Shown one piece after another: positions 62,845 to 64,000 of a stretch of DNA of 64,000 bases (position 1 is the stretch's first letter; each line of letters begins with the position of its first letter). The DNA is taken from assembly GCA_942490885.1 (NCBI GenBank), contig CALNYT010000002.1:620001-684000 (forward strand), written 5' to 3'. The notes below the pieces were generated by a model that did not search any database, was not told the DNA's origin, and saw only the letters and a program-made list of their open reading frames with translations. The translations under genes and the position numbers were made by a program. The DNA comes from Oceanirhabdus sp942490885 (lineage in GTDB: Bacteria; Bacillota; Clostridia; Clostridiales; Clostridiaceae).

Positions 62845-63087
62845 ATGAGTGATGCATTTGTTTTAGGTATGACAGCGCTTGGTGCTGGTATTGCTGCATT
62901 AGGTTGTATTGGAGGGGGAATTGGTACAGGAAAAGCTACAGCTAAAGCTGTTGAAAGTGTATCAAGACAACCAGAAGCAACTGATAAGATATTAAAGGTA
63001 TTAATCGCGGGTGGAGCGTTATCAGAGGCTACTGCAATTTATGCTTTATTAGTAGCATTAATGTTAATATTTGTTGGTGTACATTAA
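62845..63087 (+). CDS. atpE: F-type ATP synthase subunit c
   Basis: This 80-aa protein has two hydrophobic helices joined by the polar loop SRQPEAT. The ion-binding Glu lies in ALSEATAIYALL (helix 2). The helix-1 region reads GIGTGKAT, where Na+-coupled enzymes carry GIGQG with a liganding Gln, and the residue after Glu is Ala rather than Ser. The ring is therefore more likely proton-coupled, by inference. It follows AAGGAGGAATATAAA. Confidence 0.95.
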   Translation: MSDAFVLGMTALGAGIAALGCIGGGIGTGKATAKAVESVSRQPEATDKILKVLIAGGALSEATAIYALLVALMLIFVGVH

Positions 63088-63216
63088 GGTATTAAAAAAT
63101 AAATTTGTGATTAGTAACCAGGAGTGAGGGATTAACATAAGATGCTGATTTTTGGTTCGAGGTTATTAATTGGAAATTAGAAATCGTTATATTGAATTCT
63201 GATAGGTGGTGATACA

Positions 63217-63699
63217 TTGAGTATTAAAGTAAGCTACATAATAGCCGCCATAATTAACTTTGGTATTTTGTTTTTCATCTTAAAGAAATTTTTCTTTGAT
63301 AAAGTGAATAATTTTGTTGAACATAGACAAAACGAAATAAAGAATGCTTATGATGGTATTGAAGAAGAAAAACAAGCTGTTAGTGATAAAAAGGTCAGTG
63401 TTGAACAAGAAATGAAGGAAATAAAAGATAAAGCTGTAAAGATTTACGAAGATTACAAAATAAAGGCGCAAAAGAATAAAGAAAGAATAACTGAAGAAGC
63501 TCAAGAAGAAGCAAAACAAATCTTACAAAAAGCATATGATGAGATAGCAGTGGAGAAGGCTAGAGCTAATAGAGAAGTTGAAAAAAATGCTGTAGACTTA
63601 AGTGTTGAAATATGCGAAAAGGTATTAGAAGATGCTTTAGACGAAGAAGCCCACAGAAAAATGATAAAACATTTTATATCTAAGGTAGGGAATATATAA
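63217..63699 (+). CDS. atpF: F-type ATP synthase subunit b
   Basis: This 160-aa protein has one N-terminal membrane helix (YIIAAIINFGILFFILKKFF) and a long charged helix that dimerises to form the peripheral stalk (RQNEIKNAYDGIEEEKQAVS onward). The TTG start follows AGGTGGTG. Its TAA overlaps the ATG of the delta subunit gene by one base, so the two are coupled. The 129-bp gap after atpE holds no gene. Confidence 0.93.
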   Translation: MSIKVSYIIAAIINFGILFFILKKFFFDKVNNFVEHRQNEIKNAYDGIEEEKQAVSDKKVSVEQEMKEIKDKAVKIYEDYKIKAQKNKERITEEAQEEAKQILQKAYDEIAVEKARANREVEKNAVDLSVEICEKVLEDALDEEAHRKMIKHFISKVGNI

Positions 63700-64000
63700 T
63701 GTATGAGTTTTTGGATAAAAGATATGCTTTAGCCCTTTACAATGTTGCAGAAGAAAAAGGCAAGGTTGACGAATTTATTAGAGATTTTGAAGATATAGTA
63801 TATTTGTTTAAGAATAATGAGGAATGTAAAACACTTATAAGTCATCCAAATATAAGTACAAAAGAGAAGAGAGACACTTTTATCAAAATGTTTGAAGGAA
63901 GAATTGATGAACATCTCTTATCTTTTTTACTAATATTAATTGATAAAGGCCGTATTGAATTTGCAGAAGAAAAGTTTAAAGAGATGAAGAAAATTTATCT
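63699..64000 (+). CDS. atpH: F-type ATP synthase subunit delta (partial, cut by window end)
   Basis: The ATG overlaps the atpF stop (TAATG). The 100 complete codons visible show the delta-subunit N-terminal domain: MYEFLDKRYALALYNVAEEK, then ISHPNISTKEKRDTFIKMFE and HLLSFLLILIDKGRIEFAEE. It joins the F1 head to the peripheral stalk. The expected next genes atpA, atpG, atpD and atpC lie beyond the window. Confidence 0.93.
   Translation, partial: MYEFLDKRYALALYNVAEEKGKVDEFIRDFEDIVYLFKNNEECKTLISHPNISTKEKRDTFIKMFEGRIDEHLLSFLLILIDKGRIEFAEEKFKEMKKIY

Overview
This window is chromosomal DNA of a low-GC, Gram-positive, probably anaerobic bacterium, most likely a Clostridium sensu lato. The reasons are the very high AT content, strong AGGAGG-type ribosome binding sites with occasional TTG/GTG starts, methyl-accepting chemotaxis proteins, an RRNPP-type regulator, a ykkC riboswitch and an F-type ATP synthase operon headed by an atpI-like gene. 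No rRNA, tRNA, CRISPR array or intact transposase was seen. Species is not assigned.

Layout. (1) 1-5.8 kb: a class II lanthipeptide locus of the lacticin 481/nukacin type: precursor (93-263), LanM synthetase and LanT peptidase/exporter. No immunity genes lie inside the window. (2) 6-11 kb: a lipoprotein, a decayed AraC-type gene, a small acidic protein and a Cache chemoreceptor with a long palindrome upstream. (3) 11-17.5 kb: a MarR regulator with five tandem 15-bp operator-like repeats and a heterodimeric ABC exporter; then a 55-aa secreted-peptide gene divergent from an RRNPP/TPR regulator, with a 46-bp near-perfect palindrome between them (candidate quorum-sensing pair). (4) 18-24 kb: TetR, an MMPL exporter and a secreted heptad-repeat protein, with two TetR-like operators on the MMPL promoter. 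(5) 24-36 kb: lipoproteins, an M42 aminopeptidase, a PC4-like protein, a CapA-like protein, a second chemoreceptor, an HMA-like protein, an AraC/GyrI-like regulator, an L,D-transpeptidase and a GH73 glucosaminidase. (6) 36-43 kb: TetR divergent from a GH1 beta-glucosidase and GPH symporter, then an asymmetric ABC exporter pair. (7) 43-50 kb: a membrane protein with LemA, an MFS transporter under a ykkC-family (probably guanidine-I) riboswitch, two GNATs, and an ECF S component plus methyltransferase behind an unidentified structured leader. (8) 50-57 kb: a long tandem attenuator-type leader with small upstream ORFs before a YdiF/YkpA-type ABC-F protein, an M16 protease, and decayed genes. (9) 57-64 kb: a decayed Gly-rich protein, an RNA cyclic phosphodiesterase, a frameshifted adenosine deaminase, a HAM1/RdgB-like pyrophosphatase, and the atp operon (atpI, B, E, F, H), cut by the window end.

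Two families of short repeats recur. One is a palindromic element of about 105-130 bp with TATAGAGATTCCA ends (five full copies plus end remnants), MITE-like and apparently TA-targeted. The other is a set of four GC-rich CCCCAGGGG-type palindromes placed exactly at gene 3' ends. The most interesting candidates for new biology are the ABC-F tandem attenuator, the structured leader of the ECF transporter, the riboswitch-MFS pairing, the divergent RRNPP-peptide pair, and the serine-free lanthipeptide core.
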